DNA of 64,000 bases, taken from Viridibacterium curvum (GTDB lineage: Bacteria > Pseudomonadota > Gammaproteobacteria > Burkholderiales > Rhodocyclaceae). A program made the translations under genes and the position numbers. This document shows, piece by piece, positions 10,252 to 18,755 of this stretch. Every line of letters starts with the position of its first letter. Position 1 is the stretch's first letter. Location: assembly GCF_039544165.1 (NCBI RefSeq), contig NZ_BAABLD010000010.1:1-64000 (forward strand). The letters are read 5' to 3'. The notes under the pieces are model-generated. The model was not told the origin of the DNA, made no database searches, and worked only from the letters and a program-made list of their open reading frames with translations.

Positions 10252-10998
10252 TCAAGGTTCATAGCCAGCCGCCTTCATCCTGATCAGCACATCGGTCCAA
10301 CGCGTCAATCGGTCCACCGGTGAAGCCGGCCTGTCCGCTCCTGCCATCCACACCCCCTCGCCGTTGAAGCTGAAGACCGGGGTCAGGTCCGGGCGACGCC
10401 CGGCAGGCAGAATGTCGGTAATGAGGTTGTCCAGCACCAGCGGTTCAGCATCGGGCTGGGCGTAGTAGCTGAGCACCATATGGGCCTGGGTCACCGTGCT
10501 GGTGGCGGCGCCGATTCTGGCACGCACATAAGTCAGCCGCATTTTCGCTGCGGGCACGCCCAGCTCGATGAGGCTGAAATACTTGGCAATCGCGAAGTCC
10601 TCGCAGTCCCCTGCGCCGCGCCCGAGCGTTTCCAGCGGCGAAGCCCAGTAGTCGACGTTGCTCCACACCACCACGTCATCCTCGAACTGGATGCGGCGAT
10701 TGAAGAACTCATTGACCCGGCGCAGCCGTTCGGGTTCGGACAGTGAAGTCATGCGCGCCAGGGCATCACGCCAGTCCATCAGGTTGCGCACGCCGCTCGC
10801 ACCAAAGCGGCCATTCACGTATTGCTGCATGCGTTCAAGGTTGCTGGCCCACACACCGCACATCAGGGTCAGCCCCAGCGCGCCACGCACGAGCCAACGC
10901 GCAAAAGTGCGCCTTCGCAGTCGCCATGTGTGCAAAACCTCACCAAATGCAGGAGAAGTGCACAAAAAGTTACAGAGCGCGTTCCGCTTTGAGGTCAT
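10252..10998 (-). CDS. lapG: LapG-type periplasmic cysteine protease (BTLCP family)
   Basis: A 248-residue protein. The bacterial transglutaminase-like cysteine protease core is clear: GAGDCEDFAIAKY with the catalytic Cys, QAHMVLSYY with the His, and LVLDN with the Asp. In the Lap pathway this calcium-dependent periplasmic protease cuts the LapA adhesin at an Ala-Ala site near its N-terminus when LapD does not hold it. The N-terminus has about 32 charged residues before the hydrophobic segment (about 33-50), so the true start may be internal; no strong RBS decides it. It is likely co-transcribed with lapD. Confidence 0.9.
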   Translation of the reverse strand: MTSKRNALCNFLCTSPAFGEVLHTWRLRRRTFARWLVRGALGLTLMCGVWASNLERMQQYVNGRFGASGVRNLMDWRDALARMTSLSEPERLRRVNEFFNRRIQFEDDVVVWSNVDYWASPLETLGRGAGDCEDFAIAKYFSLIELGVPAAKMRLTYVRARIGAATSTVTQAHMVLSYYAQPDAEPLVLDNLITDILPAGRRPDLTPVFSFNGEGVWMAGADRPASPVDRLTRWTDVLIRMKAAGYEP

Positions 10999-11162
10999 TG
11001 CCCGCTAAACTTCGCGCATAAATCAATAACTTGCCTCGAATTGTGCAATTCAGCAAAGCTGGCAGAGGCAACATGAAAAGCACGCACTTTCCCCAGATCT
11101 TCTGCGAAGCGTCGGGGGCCGCCCAACAGTAGAGTGCGCAGTGGGAAGCAATGGAGAACAGG

Positions 11163-12983
11163 ATGTACAAGAAGTTGTCCGCAGCAATCTGCCTCGCACT
11201 GGCCGCGCAATACGGCCACGGTGCCACGCTCGGCGAAGTCGCCGAACGCGCCCTGGCCAACAGCCCGGAAGTCAGGGCACGACTGCATGAGTTCCTCTCC
11301 TCCAGTGAAGACCAGGATGCCGCCAAAGGCGCCCGGCTTCCCCGCGTTGACCTTGAGTCCTATTACGGCCGCGAACGCCTCGACACCAATGTCGGCAGTG
11401 TTCAGCGCTTCAACCACCCTGGCGTCAACCTGCAACTGCGCCAGCTGCTGTGGGACGGCTTTGCCACCCGCAACGAGATCCGCCGCCTCGGCCACAACAA
11501 GGCCGCCCGCTACTACGACCTGCTCGCAACCTCCGACGAAATCACGCTGGAGAGTGCCCGTGCCTACCTCGACGTACAGCGCTACCGCCAGCTCTCTCAA
11601 CTCGCGCAGGACAACTGGGCGGTGCACAAGGAGACTTACGACCAGATCGAGCAAAGAGTGAAGGCCGGCGTGGGCCGGCGTGTCGACCTCGAGCAGGCTG
11701 CCGGCCGCCTGGCCCTGGCACAATCGAACTGGCTCACCGAGACCAGCAACCTGCATGACGTCAGCGCCCGCTACCAGCGCGTCGTCGGCGAACTCCCCCC
11801 GGTGCTGGCCGAATCACCCTCGGTCGCCACCAAGCTGCCTGCCGAAAAGGATGTACTGCCGGCTGCAGTCAAGCAGAACCCGACTTTCCTGTCCGCAGTG
11901 TCGGGCGTGCGCTCGGCCCGCTCGCAGACTGCCGTACGCCGCGCCGCCAACTCCCCGACCTTCGAAGCGCGCGGCAGCCACAGCCTGGAACGCAACCACG
12001 GCGGAACCCCCGGCCACTATTCCGACACGGTGGCGCAGGTGGTCATGAACTACAACCTGTTCCGCGGCGGCTCCGACCAGGCACGCATCCGCGCTGCCGA
12101 AGAACAGTTCAACACGGCCATCGCCATTCGCGACAAAACCTGCCGCGACCTGCGCCAGATTGCCGTGATTGCCAGCAACGACCTGCGCAAGCTGCGCGAA
12201 CAGATCCAGTACCTCGAACAACACGCCCTGTCGACCGAGAAGGCGCGCGACGCCTACCGCCAGCAGTTCGACATCGGTCAGCGCAGCCTGCTCGACGTGC
12301 TCGACACCGAAAACGAGCTGTTTGAAGCTCGCCGGGCCCTGGAGCGAGCACGCTACGACCTCAAGCTCGCCGAATTCCGCGTACTGGCCGCCACCCACAC
12401 CATCATGCCGACCCTGGGCCTGGCCCCTGGCAGCAATATCTCGCCGCTGGAAGAACAGGGCGACGAAAACGAACTCGACGGTGCGGCCAACTGCGACACC
12501 AGCATGACCCCGCCGCAAACACTCGACACGACCGCTGCCATGGCTGGCCGGCCGCCACGCACTTTCACCCTGCAGCCCGACCTGCTGGCCGCCACGGCGC
12601 CGCGCAAACCGGCAGCAGACGCCCCTGTCCCCGAGCACTGCCAGTTCGCGGCCGAAGACTGGGCAGCAGCCTGGTCTGCGAAGGACCTCAGCAAATACCT
12701 GGGTTACTACTCGCCAGGCTTTGAGCCGCTGACCCGCGCTGACCAGAAGGCCTGGAAGCAGCTGCGCGCCGAACGCCTGAACAAGGACTACATCGCGGTC
12801 AAACTGGCAGACATCAAGGTCAAGCAGATCAGCGCCAGCAGCTGCGAAGTGAGCTTCAACCAGCAGTATCGCTCCAGCGACTACAGCGACGACGTCAACA
12901 AGACCCTCGTCATCCGTCGCGAAGCAGACAGCACATGGAAGATCCAGCGCGAGATTGCCCCGCGCAAATCGAGTACCAACTGA
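11163..12983 (+). CDS. lapE: TolC/LapE-type outer-membrane channel with C-terminal NTF2-like domain
   Basis: A 606-residue protein. A signal peptide starts MYKKLSAAICLALAAQ; the TolC-fold efflux repeats cover about residues 24-430, and a Pro/Ala-rich linker reaches about 488. From about residue 490 to the end there is a compact alpha+beta domain (AAEDWAAAWSAKDLSKYLGYY near its start) that looks like an NTF2/SnoaL-like or Cds6-type domain, absent from ordinary TolC. The channel should export the RTX adhesin with an ABC ATPase and adaptor encoded elsewhere. An ATG also exists at 11151, but GGAGAA lies six bases before 11163 and so favours 11163. It is divergent from lapG. Confidence 0.85.
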   Translation: MYKKLSAAICLALAAQYGHGATLGEVAERALANSPEVRARLHEFLSSSEDQDAAKGARLPRVDLESYYGRERLDTNVGSVQRFNHPGVNLQLRQLLWDGFATRNEIRRLGHNKAARYYDLLATSDEITLESARAYLDVQRYRQLSQLAQDNWAVHKETYDQIEQRVKAGVGRRVDLEQAAGRLALAQSNWLTETSNLHDVSARYQRVVGELPPVLAESPSVATKLPAEKDVLPAAVKQNPTFLSAVSGVRSARSQTAVRRAANSPTFEARGSHSLERNHGGTPGHYSDTVAQVVMNYNLFRGGSDQARIRAAEEQFNTAIAIRDKTCRDLRQIAVIASNDLRKLREQIQYLEQHALSTEKARDAYRQQFDIGQRSLLDVLDTENELFEARRALERARYDLKLAEFRVLAATHTIMPTLGLAPGSNISPLEEQGDENELDGAANCDTSMTPPQTLDTTAAMAGRPPRTFTLQPDLLAATAPRKPAADAPVPEHCQFAAEDWAAAWSAKDLSKYLGYYSPGFEPLTRADQKAWKQLRAERLNKDYIAVKLADIKVKQISASSCEVSFNQQYRSSDYSDDVNKTLVIRREADSTWKIQREIAPRKSSTN

Positions 12984-13038
12984 CCCCGGGTGTGACGTGC
13001 TTCCTCAAGACAACGGTCATGCCGGTCGTTGTCCGAGG

Positions 13039-14010
13039 ATGGCCGGCATCCTCCCGAAGCCCTCAGGCAAACCGCCCCGCCACGGCGCTCACCTCGCACT
13101 GTGCGCGCTGCTGACGGCTTGCCTGGCATTTGGCAACGCTACTGCCGCCAATACCGAAGTCCGCCTCTACCGGCGCGAAGACAACGCCAGCAAACCACAG
13201 CATTCCGAACTGGTGCTGCAGGAAGCGCTGCACCGCACCGAGAAGAAATACGGCCCCGCCCGCATCGCCCACACCGGCGGCAACCTGCCACGCGAGCGCC
13301 TGCTCATCGAGATGATCAAGGGCGAGACGGTCAATGTGACCATCGTCGCCACCCAGCCCAGCTGGGAAGCCAGCACACTACCTGTATGGATACCCGTCGA
13401 CCTGGGCCTGTCGAGCTACCGCATCGGCTTCGTGCGCAAGGACGGTCAGGCCCGGCTGAGCAATGTGAAATCACTGGATGACCTGCGCAAGGTGTCCATC
13501 GGCGCAGGTCTCGGCTGGTCGTCGCGCAAGATCATGGAAGCCAGCCAGTTGCGGCTGGAGACGGCTCGCGATCAGGAGGCCCTGACCAGGATGCTGTTGG
13601 CTGAACGCCTGGACTACTTTCCACGCGGCGTGAACGAGATATTCGGCGAGTACGACGCCATGTCTGATCGCCCAGCCGAACTCGCCGTAGAGAGCGACCT
13701 GCTGCTCGAGTTTCCCCTGCCCACCTATATCTTCGTGTCGCCTGCAGCGCCGGCACTGGCGCGACGCATCCACGAAGGCATGGAGAGCATGGTCAAGGAC
13801 GGCAGCTTGTTGAAGATGGTGGTGCGCCATCACGCCGAGATGCTGCAACGGGCCAAACTGTGCCAGCGGCATGTCATCCACCTGCCAAACCCGCTGCTGT
13901 CGGCCGACAACCCGCTGCAACGCAAAGAGCTGTGGTTCGACCCCTTCAGCCCCGCCACGGGTCTCTGCCCGAGCACGGCTGTCACCAAGAAAAAGGGCCA
14001 GCCCCGCTAA
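13039..14010 (+). CDS. Periplasmic solute-binding-like protein next to lapE
   Basis: A protein of about 323 residues with a hydrophobic signal segment (LALCALLTACLAFGNATA) and then a fold resembling type 2 periplasmic binding proteins: VRLYRRED at the start, NVKSLDDLRKVSIGAGLGW in the middle, and a late helix with MVKDGSLLKMV. No permease or ATPase gene is near, so it may act as a sensor or accessory protein rather than a transporter component. Its start lies 55 bases after the lapE stop, suggesting one transcript. An ATG at 12955 is possible but would overlap lapE and delay the signal peptide, so 13039 is preferred. The ligand cannot be told from sequence. Confidence 0.65.
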   Translation: MAGILPKPSGKPPRHGAHLALCALLTACLAFGNATAANTEVRLYRREDNASKPQHSELVLQEALHRTEKKYGPARIAHTGGNLPRERLLIEMIKGETVNVTIVATQPSWEASTLPVWIPVDLGLSSYRIGFVRKDGQARLSNVKSLDDLRKVSIGAGLGWSSRKIMEASQLRLETARDQEALTRMLLAERLDYFPRGVNEIFGEYDAMSDRPAELAVESDLLLEFPLPTYIFVSPAAPALARRIHEGMESMVKDGSLLKMVVRHHAEMLQRAKLCQRHVIHLPNPLLSADNPLQRKELWFDPFSPATGLCPSTAVTKKKGQPR

Positions 14011-14023
14011 GGTCTGGCCCTTT
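13992..14023. terminator. Terminator at the end of the lapE operon
   Basis: A 10-bp inverted repeat (13992-14001 with 14014-14023) overlaps the stop region of the binding-protein gene and continues into TTTCTT; the opposite side is A-rich. It can end the plus transcript and also readthrough from the convergent efflux operon. Confidence 0.8.
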
Positions 14024-14031
14024 CTTCGGGC

Positions 14032-14085
14032 AGGGTGCGCAGTGCGCACCGCTTGTCACACGACGTGGTGCGCAATGCGCACCCT
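14032..14085. repeat. REP-like nested palindrome
   Basis: Two 19-base arms (14032-14050 and 14067-14085) are reverse complements with one mismatch, and each arm is itself palindromic around TGCGCA. It lies between convergent operons, as such extragenic palindromes commonly do. Confidence 0.7.
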
Positions 14086-14100
14086 ACCCACCCGCTTTTC

Positions 14101-15507
14101 TCACCACCCCCCACCCAGCGCGCGGAAGATGTCGACGCTCGCCGTCAGCGCATTGGCCTGCGCGTCGATGCGGTCCGACTCCACGCTATAGAGATTGCGC
14201 TGAGCATCCAGCACCTCCAGCCAGGGCGAAGCGCCCACGTCATAACGCTTCTGCGCGATGCGCAGCGACTCGACCAATGCCGTGGCGCGCTGTGTCTGCG
14301 CGACCTGCGTCTCGCGTGCGGCACGCAGGTTGCCCAGCGCGTCATAGGCTTCCTTGAACGCCGTCTGCACAGTGCGCACGTAACCCACTTCGGCTTGCGT
14401 GCTGCGGGCCTTGGCCGCATTCACCTGCGCATCGATGCGGTTGAGACCGAAGATCGGCTGGGTCAGGCCGGCAGCCAGACGCCAGATGAATGCCTGCGGC
14501 GAGAACAGATCGGAGAGTTGCGCACTCTCGTAACCCGCCCCACCCGTCAGGATGATCTGCGGGAAGTACTGCGCGCGCGCTTCGCTGACACGCGCCTGGC
14601 TGGCAGCCAGCGTGGCCTCGGCCTGGCGTACGTCAGGGCGGCGCATCAACAGGCTGGACGGCAGACCTTCCGGAACCGCGGGGGCATCCGGCAGCGTAGC
14701 CGCCGTGCTGCGCGACACCTTGCCCTCGATGATCTCGCGCGGTGAGGCGCCGACGAGCAGCGCAATGGCGCGCTCGGCTTGCGCCTGCGAAGCCTTCAGC
14801 GTCGGCACGGCAGCCGCAATCGCATCGCGCTCGCTCTGCGCCTGCTGCACCTGCAGGTTGTTGGCCGTGCCGCCGTTGAGACGGCGCAGTGCCAGTTGCA
14901 GAGCTTCGTTGCGCGTCACCAGGGTCTGCTGCAGGAAGTCCAGCTTGTGGTCGATGGCCAGCAGGCTGAAGTAGCTACGCGCGACTTGCGCAGCAATCGA
15001 CGACTGCGCCGTCGCCAGCGCTTCACGCGTCGCGGCGAAGTCGCCCAGCGCTGCACGATTGGCACTGCGCACACGGCCCCAAAGGTCCACTTCGTAGGCC
15101 ACGTCGATGCCGACCTTGAAGTCGTTCGAAAGATAGGTGCCCGCCGGGCGAGCCACGGCCCCTTTCTCGGTCGCCTTGCTGCGACTCGCATCGGCAGCGA
15201 GATCCACCGACGGAGCGTAGCCGCTGCGTGCCACGCGCAGCGCGGCAGCCGACTCCTCAACGCGCGCGGCGGCAATGCGCAGATCCGCGTTGTTGGCGAG
15301 GGCGCGCTCGACCAGCGCATCAAGCGCCGGGTCGTTGTAGCGCACCCACCACTTCGCAAGATCTTCGGTCGGCGCCTGGGCCGCTGGCAGCTCCAGCGTG
15401 GGCTTGTCGGCTTGTGGCGTCGAGGCGCAAGCACTCAGCAGCGCTAGCGCTGCCAGCATGCCCAGGTACAAGGGAGTCTTCATGGGTTGCTTGATGAGAT
15501 CAGGCAT
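14101..15507 (-). CDS. oprM: NodT/OprM-family outer-membrane efflux lipoprotein
   Basis: A 468-residue protein with a lipoprotein signal (lipobox LLSAC) and two outer-membrane efflux repeats. It forms the outer-membrane tunnel of a tripartite RND pump together with the two genes before it. GGAG seven bases before the ATG at 15507 fixes this start, which overlaps the pump gene stop by 8 bases and implies translational coupling. A second ATG at 15483 lies directly at the hydrophobic segment but lacks an RBS. The motif SVESDRIDAQANALTASVDIF near the C-terminus is typical of the family. Confidence 0.92.
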   Translation of the reverse strand: MPDLIKQPMKTPLYLGMLAALALLSACASTPQADKPTLELPAAQAPTEDLAKWWVRYNDPALDALVERALANNADLRIAAARVEESAAALRVARSGYAPSVDLAADASRSKATEKGAVARPAGTYLSNDFKVGIDVAYEVDLWGRVRSANRAALGDFAATREALATAQSSIAAQVARSYFSLLAIDHKLDFLQQTLVTRNEALQLALRRLNGGTANNLQVQQAQSERDAIAAAVPTLKASQAQAERAIALLVGASPREIIEGKVSRSTAATLPDAPAVPEGLPSSLLMRRPDVRQAEATLAASQARVSEARAQYFPQIILTGGAGYESAQLSDLFSPQAFIWRLAAGLTQPIFGLNRIDAQVNAAKARSTQAEVGYVRTVQTAFKEAYDALGNLRAARETQVAQTQRATALVESLRIAQKRYDVGASPWLEVLDAQRNLYSVESDRIDAQANALTASVDIFRALGGGW

Positions 15508-18500
15508 CTTGCTTCTCCAGCGCGGCAGGCGTGTCATCCCCCGCATCAGGTTTGGTCGTCGGCTTGTCGCCCGTCAGATCGTTGATCAGACGGAAGAACA
15601 GCGGCACAAAGAAAATGGCGAGGAAGGTGGCGGCCAGCATGCCCGTCATCACACCGGTACCGACCGACTGGCGAGCCCCGGCGCCCGCACCCGACGAGAA
15701 GGCCAGCGGCACGACACCGAGAATGAAGGCCATTGACGTCATGATGATGGGGCGGAAGCGCAGGCGTGCTGCCTCAACTGCCGCATCCAGCGTCGACATG
15801 CCTTCGTGCCGCTTCTGCACGGCGAACTCGACGATAAGAATCGCGTTCTTCGCTGCCAGACCGATCAGTGTGACCAGACCGATCTGGAAGTACACGTCAT
15901 TGGTCAGTGGTGGCGCCATGCCATGCGAGAGGATGCCGAACACCAGGTTGTGCAGCCATACACCGGCCAGCGCACCGAAGATGCCAAATGGCACGGCGAG
16001 CAGCACCGACAGCGGCAGCGACCACTTCTCGTACTGTGCGGCAAGGATCAGGAACACCATCACCACGGCCATGCCCAGCGCGAGGCCGGAAGCGCCCGAA
16101 GCACGCTTCTCCTGGTACGAGGCACCGCTCCAGTCGAGCGAGAAGTCAGGCGGCAACACTTCGGCCGCGAGCTTCTCGATCTCGGCAATCGCCTGGCCCG
16201 AACTGACGCCCGGTGCACCGGAGCCCAGCATCTTCACCGCCGGCAGGTTGTTGAAGCGATCCAGCGTGTCCGGGCCCGAGCTGTACTTCACCGTGGTGAA
16301 GGACGACATGGGCAGCATCTTGCCGGAGCTCGCCTTCACGTAGATCTTGCCGATGTCTTCCGGCTTCATGCGGTACTGCGTATCCGCCGACATCAGCACC
16401 TGCCAGGTGCGGCCGTACTTGTTGAAGTCATTCACATAGTAGGTACCCAGCGTCGCCGACAAGGTGTTGAAAGCATCATCGAGCGACACCCCCAGCGCTG
16501 CAGCCCGCTCACGGTCCACGTCAACGTAGAGCTGCGGTGACGACGCGCGCCACAAGGTCTGCACGTAGGCAAGCTTCGGGTTCTGTGCTGCCTTGGCCAT
16601 GAAACCGTACACCACTTCAGCCGTGCGCTTGGGACCACCGTCGCCGCGGTTCTGGATGTAGAACTCGAAGCCACCGGCCTGACCGAGACCAAAAATGGCG
16701 GGCGGGTTGAAGGCCAGGATCAGCGCCTCCTTGATGCCGGCCGTCTTGCCATACACCTCGCCCACGAGTGCCTGCGTCGGCAGCTTGCGTTCGTCCCACG
16801 GCTTCTGCGTCACAAACAGCGTGGCCGCCGAGTTCTTGTAGCTGCCGCCAAGGAAGTCGAAGCCGGTGAAGGCGATCACGTCCTGGTTGGCATCGTTTGA
16901 CATGATGATGTCCGTCACCTGCTGCACGATCTTGTCCGTGCGTTGCAGCGAGGCGCCATCCGGCAGGAACACGGCCGAGATGAACCAGCCCTGGTCTTCG
17001 TCCGGCACCAGCGAGCCCGGCGTGCTGCGCCACAAGTGGCCCGTCAGCAAGATCATGCCGCCGAACAAGACGATGCCCAGCAATGCACGACGTGCCAACC
17101 CGCCCACGAGCCAGGTGTAGCGACGTGTCAGTGCGCCGAAGAGACGGTTGAAGCCACGGAAGAAGAAGTTGTCGGCTTTGTGTTCGCTACGCAGGATCAA
17201 TACGCACAATGCCGGCGTCAAGGTCAGCGCAACCAGGCCCGAGATGCTCACCGCGATGGCGATGGTCACCGCAAACTGGCGGAACAACTCACCCGTCAGG
17301 CCACCGAGGAAGGCGATCGGCACGAACACCGACACCAGCACCAGCACGATGGCAATCACAGGCCCAGTCACCTCATGCATGGCCTGGATAGCCGCCTTGC
17401 GCGCGCTCATGTGTTGCTCGTGCATGATGCGTTCAACGTTCTCCAGCACCACGATGGCATCATCCACCACGATACCGATGGCCAGCACCATGCCGAACAG
17501 CGTCAGCGTATTGATCGAGTAACCCAGCATGATCATGCCGGCGAAGGTACCCAGCAGCGATACCGGCACAGCCACGATCGGGATCAGCGTCGCGCGCCAG
17601 TTCTGCAGGAACAGGAACACCACGACGAACACCAGCAGCATTGCCTCGCCCAGCGTCTTCACCACTTCGTGGATCGACACCTTCACGAAGCGCGTGGTGT
17701 CGTAGGCCACCTTGTGCGTCAGCCCTTCCGGGAATTTCTGCGACAACTCGGCCATGGTGGCATTCACTTCATCTGCCACGCCCAGCGCGTTGGCACCCGG
17801 CTGCAGGAAGATACCGAGCAGGGTTGCCGGCTTGCCGTTGATGCGGCCAACGAAGTCGTTGTCCTTGGCGCCCAGCTCGACACGTGCCACATCCTTCAGG
17901 CGCAGCTTGCCGCCGAAGCTGTTCGAGCGAACGATGATTTCCTCGAAGGCCTTGGCGTCCGGCAGACGACCTTGCGTCGTAATCGTGTAGACCAGCTCCT
18001 GACCCGTAGCCGCCGGCATCTGGCCGATCTTGCCCGGAGCGAACTGCGCGTTCTGCGCATTCACGGCCGCCGAGATCTCGCCCACGGTCACACCCAGCTG
18101 CGCCATGCGGTCCGGCTTCAGCCAGATACGCATCGCATAGTCCTTGGCGCCAAAAATCTGCACATTGGTCGTACCCGGCACGCGCTTGATGCGGTCCAGC
18201 ACGTTCAGCGTCACATAGTTGCTGATGTACAGATTGTCGTAACGGCTGTCGGGCGAATAGAAAGCGATAACCTGCAGGAAGCTGGATGAGCCCTTCTGCA
18301 CCGTCACGCCCTGGCGTCGCACTTCCTGCGGCAGGCGCGATTCGACCTGCTTGACGCGGTTATTGACGTTAAGCGCAGCCTGATCGATGTCGGTACCGAT
18401 GTCGAAGGTCACGGTGATGGTCACCACGCCATTCGACGCCGACGTCGAGTTCAGATACATCATGTGCTCGACGCCGTTGACCTGACTCTCGATGGGCGCT

Positions 18501-18688
18501 GCCACCGTCTGTTCAAGCACTTCGGCGGAAGCGCCGGGATACACCGCCGTGATCTGTACGGTGGGTGGCGCGATTTCCGGATACTGCGCAATCGGCAGCA
18601 CGCGGATCGCCGCCAGCCCGGCCAGCGCGATGAAGATGGATATGACAGCCGCAAAAATCGGCCTGTCTATGAAGAAGCGTGAAAACAT
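15500..18688 (-). CDS. acrB: RND multidrug efflux pump, inner-membrane transporter (AcrB/MexB type)
   Basis: A 1062-residue HAE1-type RND transporter, the expected length. It starts MFSRFFIDRPIFAAVISIF and carries the TM4 proton-relay aspartates in GIVVDDAIVVLENVER. Twelve membrane segments and two large periplasmic loops are evident. It takes up drugs, detergents or similar amphiphiles from the periplasm and inner-membrane outer leaflet and expels them through the adaptor and OprM-type channel in exchange for protons. It lies 67 bases after the adaptor gene and overlaps the channel gene, so the three form an operon. The substrate range cannot be told from sequence. Confidence 0.96.
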   Translation of the reverse strand: MFSRFFIDRPIFAAVISIFIALAGLAAIRVLPIAQYPEIAPPTVQITAVYPGASAEVLEQTVAAPIESQVNGVEHMMYLNSTSASNGVVTITVTFDIGTDIDQAALNVNNRVKQVESRLPQEVRRQGVTVQKGSSSFLQVIAFYSPDSRYDNLYISNYVTLNVLDRIKRVPGTTNVQIFGAKDYAMRIWLKPDRMAQLGVTVGEISAAVNAQNAQFAPGKIGQMPAATGQELVYTITTQGRLPDAKAFEEIIVRSNSFGGKLRLKDVARVELGAKDNDFVGRINGKPATLLGIFLQPGANALGVADEVNATMAELSQKFPEGLTHKVAYDTTRFVKVSIHEVVKTLGEAMLLVFVVVFLFLQNWRATLIPIVAVPVSLLGTFAGMIMLGYSINTLTLFGMVLAIGIVVDDAIVVLENVERIMHEQHMSARKAAIQAMHEVTGPVIAIVLVLVSVFVPIAFLGGLTGELFRQFAVTIAIAVSISGLVALTLTPALCVLILRSEHKADNFFFRGFNRLFGALTRRYTWLVGGLARRALLGIVLFGGMILLTGHLWRSTPGSLVPDEDQGWFISAVFLPDGASLQRTDKIVQQVTDIIMSNDANQDVIAFTGFDFLGGSYKNSAATLFVTQKPWDERKLPTQALVGEVYGKTAGIKEALILAFNPPAIFGLGQAGGFEFYIQNRGDGGPKRTAEVVYGFMAKAAQNPKLAYVQTLWRASSPQLYVDVDRERAAALGVSLDDAFNTLSATLGTYYVNDFNKYGRTWQVLMSADTQYRMKPEDIGKIYVKASSGKMLPMSSFTTVKYSSGPDTLDRFNNLPAVKMLGSGAPGVSSGQAIAEIEKLAAEVLPPDFSLDWSGASYQEKRASGASGLALGMAVVMVFLILAAQYEKWSLPLSVLLAVPFGIFGALAGVWLHNLVFGILSHGMAPPLTNDVYFQIGLVTLIGLAAKNAILIVEFAVQKRHEGMSTLDAAVEAARLRFRPIIMTSMAFILGVVPLAFSSGAGAGARQSVGTGVMTGMLAATFLAIFFVPLFFRLINDLTGDKPTTKPDAGDDTPAALEKQDA

Positions 18689-18755
18689 GTGAGCCTCGCG
18701 TTCGGGTGTGAGGCGCCAACCATCCGGTCAGCGCGCCGCGTATTTCATGTATGCC

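Noticed and set aside
16943..18289. 448-codon plus frame opposite the RND pump
   Set aside because: Antisense shadow, His/Gln-rich composition typical of such frames.
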